Shown here: in pieces, positions 33,104 to 36,381 of the stretch
Layout: each line of letters starts with the position of its first letter
Position numbering within the stretch: the stretch's first letter is position 1
Assembly (NCBI GenBank): GCA_016292745.1
Contig: JAEDFO010000019.1
Span: 1 to 36,381 of the forward strand
Source of the DNA: Muribaculaceae bacterium
GTDB lineage: Bacteria > Bacteroidota > Bacteroidia > Bacteroidales > Muribaculaceae
DNA length: 36,381 nt
Direction: 5' to 3'
The notes under the pieces: model-generated
Database searches by the model: none
What the model was told of the DNA's origin: nothing
What the model saw: only the letters and a program-made list of their open reading frames with translations
Position numbers and translations under genes: made by a program

Positions 33104-34369
33104 ATGAAAGCATTAATGTTTGGGTGGGAGTTCCCGCCTCACATTCTCGGTGGTTTGGGCACCGCCAGTTATGGCCTTACCAAAGGCATGCACGAGAATG
33201 GTGATATGGATATTACTTTCGTAATTCCTAAGCCTTATGGCGATGAAGAAAAGGGGTTTGCCAAGATTATCGGTGCCAACTGCGTGCCAGTGGTGTATCG
33301 CGAAGTGTTCAGCGACTACGTGGAGAAACGCATTGGCAACGTCATGGACCCCCAACTCTATTACGATTTGCGTAGCCACATTTATGGCGACTTCCGTTAT
33401 ATCAATGTCAACGATCTCGGTTGCATTGAATTCTCTGGCCGTTATCCCGACAATCTGCTCGAGGAAATCAACAACTACTCGATTGTTGCCGGTGTGATTG
33501 CCCGCACTGTCGATTGCGACATTATCCATTCGCACGACTGGCTCACATATCCTGCCGGCATACATGCCAAGCAAGTTACAGGCAAGCCGCTCGTTATCCA
33601 CGTTCATGCAACCGACTTCGACCGCTCACGTGGAAATGTGAATCCTACAGTGTTTGCCATTGAAAAAGATGGTATGGAACATGCCGACCACATCATAACC
33701 GTCAGCAACCTCACACGCCAGACCGTTATCGAAAAATATGGCATAAATCCAGCCAAGGTGACAACTGTCCACAATGCAGTTCAGCCTCTCAGCCAGGAAC
33801 TACGCAGCATCGAAGTGCAGAAACCGAAGGAGAAAGTGGTTACCTTCCTCGGCCGAATCACAATGCAGAAAGGTCCTGAATACTTCGTTGAGGCCGCTGC
33901 AAAAGTGCTCCAGAAGAAGCACAATGTGCGCTTTGTGATGGCCGGTAGTGGCGATATGATGGAAAAGATGATTCGTCTGGTGGCCGACCGCGATATTGCC
34001 GACCGTTTCCACTTCACTGGCTTCCTCAAGGGCCGTCAAGTGTACGAGATGCTCAAGGCCAGCGATGTTTACATCATGCCTTCGGTGTCTGAACCTTTCG
34101 GTATCTCACCCCTCGAGGCTATGCAGATGGGAGTTCCGTCGATTATCTCGAAGCAATCCGGATGTGCCGAAATCCTTACAAATGTCATCAAGACCGACTA
34201 CTGGGACATTGACGCTATGGCCGACGCTATATACTCAATCATAACCTATCCGGCTATGTATAAGCACCTCCGCGAAAGTGGCCTCGCTGAAATCGATACC
34301 ATCCAATGGAAAAAGGCCGGTGCTAAGGTTATCGACATTTACAAAAAGACAATCAACCATTCTTTCTAA
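33104..34369 (+). CDS. Glycogen synthase-like glycosyltransferase (GT4/GT5 type)
   Basis: This 421-residue GT-B fold enzyme has an N-terminal domain starting MKALMFGWEFPPHILGGLGT, with the Gly-Gly-Leu-Gly nucleotide loop near residues 16-19, and a C-terminal domain with F-L-G-R-I-T-M-Q-K-G and the E-x7-E motif in SEPFGISPLEAMQ (Glu330, Glu338). In Bacteroides, genes of this type in this position are annotated as glycogen (starch) synthase. The donor would be ADP- or UDP-glucose; which one is not evident. Position between the debranching enzyme and a GH57 protein supports glycogen metabolism. Confidence 0.85.
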   Translation: MKALMFGWEFPPHILGGLGTASYGLTKGMHENGDMDITFVIPKPYGDEEKGFAKIIGANCVPVVYREVFSDYVEKRIGNVMDPQLYYDLRSHIYGDFRYINVNDLGCIEFSGRYPDNLLEEINNYSIVAGVIARTVDCDIIHSHDWLTYPAGIHAKQVTGKPLVIHVHATDFDRSRGNVNPTVFAIEKDGMEHADHIITVSNLTRQTVIEKYGINPAKVTTVHNAVQPLSQELRSIEVQKPKEKVVTFLGRITMQKGPEYFVEAAAKVLQKKHNVRFVMAGSGDMMEKMIRLVADRDIADRFHFTGFLKGRQVYEMLKASDVYIMPSVSEPFGISPLEAMQMGVPSIISKQSGCAEILTNVIKTDYWDIDAMADAIYSIITYPAMYKHLRESGLAEIDTIQWKKAGAKVIDIYKKTINHSF

Positions 34370-34389
34370 AATTATAAACCGATTATAAT

Positions 34390-35769
34390 ATGAAATCAAT
34401 TTGTTTTTATTTCCAAATACATCAGCCGTTCCGCCTGCGCACTTATCGTTTCTTCGATATCGGTAACGACCATTACTACTACGACGATTTCATGAACGAT
34501 GACATCGTCAGCCGCATTGCCCAGCGTTCTTATCTCCCTGCAAACGAAACAATTAAGGAGATGATCAACACCTACGGCAAGAAGTTTAAGGTGGCATTTT
34601 CTATCTCCGGCACTGCTCTTGAGCAGTTTGAGCAATTTGTGCCTGAGTTCATCGACTCGATGAAGGAACTTGTGGCTACCGGTTGCGTGGAATTCCTCTC
34701 CGAAACCTATGCCCACTCGCTTTCATCGCTCAGCGACCCCGAAGAGTTTCGCCAGCAAGTGGCTGCACACGACGAAAAGATTCAGCAGCTGTTCGGCGTT
34801 ACTCCTAAGGTGTTCCGTAACACAGAGCTTATCTATAGCGACGATATCGCTTCGATGGTTTATGCCATGGGGTTCAAGGGTATGATTGCCGACGGTGCCA
34901 AGCACATCCTCGGATGGAAGTCGCCTAACTATCTCTACAGCTCGGTTTCCGCTCCTAAACTGAAACTCCTGCTCAAGAATTCACACTTCTCCGACGATAT
35001 CTCTTTCCGTTTCAGCAATTCGGAATGGAACGAATATCCGCTCACTGCCGATAAGTTTATCAACTGGATTAACGGTCTGCCCCAGGAAGAGCAAATCGTC
35101 AACCTGTTTATGAACTACGAGACCCTTGGCGAACTTCAGCCTCGCGAATCTGGTATTTTCGAGTTCCTTAAGGCTATACCTCGTTTTGCCTTTGAAAACG
35201 ATGTGAATTTCATTACTCCGTCGGAGGCTATCTCGAAACTCAAGCCAGTGGCTCAGTTGTCGGTGCCTACTCCAATGTCTTGGGCTGACGAAGCACGCGA
35301 TACCAGTGCTTGGCTTGGAAACAATCTGCAGAACGAGGCATTCCACAAACTGTACAGCATTGCCGAACGCGTTCGCCTCTGTGAGGACCGAAAACTCAAA
35401 CAGGATTGGTATTACCTTCAGGCTAGCGACCACTTCTATTATATGTGCACCAAGCATTTCAACGACGGTTCCGTTCATTCGCACTACAGCCCTTACGACA
35501 CTCCGTTTGCTGCTTTCACCAACTATATGAATGTCCTTTCCGACTTCATCGTTCGTGTTGAGGAACAATATCCTCTCAGCATCGAGAACGAAGAGCTCAA
35601 TGCACTGCTAACAACCATCCGTAACCAGTCGCAGGAAATCTCTGAACTGAATAAGGAAGTCGACATGCTCCGCAACAACCTCATCCACGAGGACAAGGAG
35701 GAAAAGGAAGCAGCCAAGCCTAAGGCCCCGGCTAAGAAAAAGCCAGCTGCAAAGAAAACAGATAAATAA
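34390..35769 (+). CDS. GH57 alpha-amylase-like protein with altered catalytic residue
   Basis: This 459-residue protein of glycoside hydrolase family 57 shows the order of conserved regions: Y-F-Q-I-H-Q-P (His11) at the start, E-F-L-S-E-T-Y-A-H-S, VFRNTELIYSDD with the expected nucleophile Glu146, then LFMNYETLGE, where Asn242 stands in place of the family's acid/base Asp (pattern D-x-E-x-F-G), and a C-terminal helical domain with SWADEARDTSAWLGN. The last ~25 residues are Lys/Ala/Pro-rich. GH57 'amylase-like' homologues lacking one or both catalytic residues are known, mainly from Bacteroidetes, so this one may bind or act weakly on alpha-glucan. It lies 20 bases after the glycosyltransferase in one operon. 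Confidence 0.87.
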   Translation: MKSICFYFQIHQPFRLRTYRFFDIGNDHYYYDDFMNDDIVSRIAQRSYLPANETIKEMINTYGKKFKVAFSISGTALEQFEQFVPEFIDSMKELVATGCVEFLSETYAHSLSSLSDPEEFRQQVAAHDEKIQQLFGVTPKVFRNTELIYSDDIASMVYAMGFKGMIADGAKHILGWKSPNYLYSSVSAPKLKLLLKNSHFSDDISFRFSNSEWNEYPLTADKFINWINGLPQEEQIVNLFMNYETLGELQPRESGIFEFLKAIPRFAFENDVNFITPSEAISKLKPVAQLSVPTPMSWADEARDTSAWLGNNLQNEAFHKLYSIAERVRLCEDRKLKQDWYYLQASDHFYYMCTKHFNDGSVHSHYSPYDTPFAAFTNYMNVLSDFIVRVEEQYPLSIENEELNALLTTIRNQSQEISELNKEVDMLRNNLIHEDKEEKEAAKPKAPAKKKPAAKKTDK

Positions 35770-35789
35770 GGCCGAGTATTGACCCTAAC

Positions 35790-35822
35790 AAAAAGGGGAC
35801 TCCATCATGGAGTCCTTTTTTT
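35790..35822 (+). terminator. Terminator of the glycogen cluster
   Basis: GGACTCC (35797-35803) pairs with GGAGTCC (35809-35815) around a 5-base loop, and the stem extends through flanking A and T runs. Seven T follow. The A-run on the left could let it work in both directions. Confidence 0.88.
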
Positions 35823-36012
35823 GTTTGCTGTAATATTGTGCTGTTAATCTCAATAATTGACATATGAAGTCCTATTTTGATTATTGCTAATATCTACACT
35901 CAGGAGTAGTTCATTTTACTGTGTTTAAATAATATTAATCTATGTTGAAAATAATTTAAATATAATAAGGTTATAGACTTTGAAATATCTAACTGCTAAA
36001 TGAATTATTTTT

Positions 36013-36381
36013 TTACCAATCCGGGACGGATTTATTACTGTCAGCTGAATGTCTATTTAAGTACATCAAGTAACCATCAGCTAACAACAATAATTTTGAT
36101 ATTGTATTTATATAAGCCATTGAGTATGCGCCCTTATGTTTTGACGATTTATTAAATGGAAATGTTGAACCAATATCAATTGTACCGCTTTCTACTTGCC
36201 CAATGTTTGCATAACCCATTCTATAATTTCTTGTTAATAATGATAGACGAACACGATTGTCTTTATACAAAACAATGATTTCAATAGGAGCTTTAACAAT
36301 AGTAGCACCAATGAACTTTTGATCATATGCTACTTGTCCTAAATCTCCCACACATATAATACGGTACTCATTAGATTCTTG
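36013..36381 (-). CDS. Unknown protein, 3' part, cut by the right edge
   Basis: The last 122 codons of a minus-strand gene. The frame stays open to the window edge (it reads QESNEYRIICVGDLGQVAYD at the start), so the true start lies outside; an in-frame GTG at 36351 is probably not the start. I do not recognise a family. The visible part looks soluble and mixed alpha/beta: strands near I-I-C-V-G-D-L and E-I-I-V-L-Y-K, a Gly-rich turn region, then a hydrophobic helix (ISKLLLLADGYLMYL) near the end. Codon use and base composition are clearly more AT-rich than the rest of the window. The ~190 bases between its stop and the glycogen terminator hold nothing recognisable. A horizontally gained gene is possible. 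Confidence 0.55.
   Translation of the reverse strand, partial: QESNEYRIICVGDLGQVAYDQKFIGATIVKAPIEIIVLYKDNRVRLSLLTRNYRMGYANIGQVESGTIDIGSTFPFNKSSKHKGAYSMAYINTISKLLLLADGYLMYLNRHSADSNKSVPDW

Noticed and set aside
1..36381. CRISPR arrays, tRNA or rRNA genes, insertion sequences, phage genes
   Set aside because: No regularly spaced repeats, tRNA-like ends, rRNA stretches, transposase motifs or phage proteins were seen on reading both strands.

Overview
The window looks like chromosomal DNA of a Bacteroidales bacterium. The gene content fits the Muribaculaceae/Bacteroidaceae side of the order, but genus cannot be settled from sequence alone. Support comes from many promoters of the Bacteroidetes type (TTTG, about 19-20 bases, then TAnnTTTG), the almost complete lack of Shine-Dalgarno sites, a full Bat aerotolerance operon, DUF4494, a 58-residue Bacteroidetes histone H1-like protein, a GH84 lipoprotein, an OmpA-type porin, and a debranching enzyme / glycosyltransferase / GH57 glycogen cluster.

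Layout, left to right. (1) 1-7406, mostly plus strand: a gene start leaving the left edge on the minus strand, DUF4494 plus YggS, a FucP-like sugar permease, transketolase with a hairpin at the start of its mRNA, an OmpA-family protein, and an RNase Z-like metallo-hydrolase. (2) 7487-18179, minus strand: a DUF2007-UspA-UspA stress protein behind a small helix-turn-helix gene, a PAP2 phosphatase, and the operon moxR - DUF58 - BatD-like membrane protein - batA - batB - batC - batD - batE, whose neighbouring genes overlap or nearly touch. (3) 18332-19791, minus strand: a two-gene operon of a plain HU-type protein followed by an HU domain fused to a membrane helix and a LysM domain. (4) 20283-23902, minus strand: CvfB-like RNA-binding protein, an unknown exported protein, and a GH84 beta-N-acetylglucosaminidase. 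(5) 24048-26511, plus strand: a DUF3298 lipoprotein, rsmG, a glyoxalase-II-like hydrolase, then the small histone H1-like gene. (6) 26568-30821, minus strand: an HXXEE membrane protein with a long leader, a stand-alone TrpB2, and groES-groEL. (7) 31116-35769, plus strand: the glycogen cluster, in which the GH57 member has Asn where the family has its catalytic Asp. (8) The last ~550 bases are AT-rich and hold the 3' part of an unrecognised minus-strand gene that runs off the right edge.

Most of this is core housekeeping sequence. No CRISPR array, insertion sequence, phage module, rRNA or tRNA was seen. The observations most worth following are the membrane-anchored HU-LysM protein, the GH57 substitution, the hairpin in the transketolase leader, the leader of the HXXEE gene, and the AT-rich unknown gene at the right edge.
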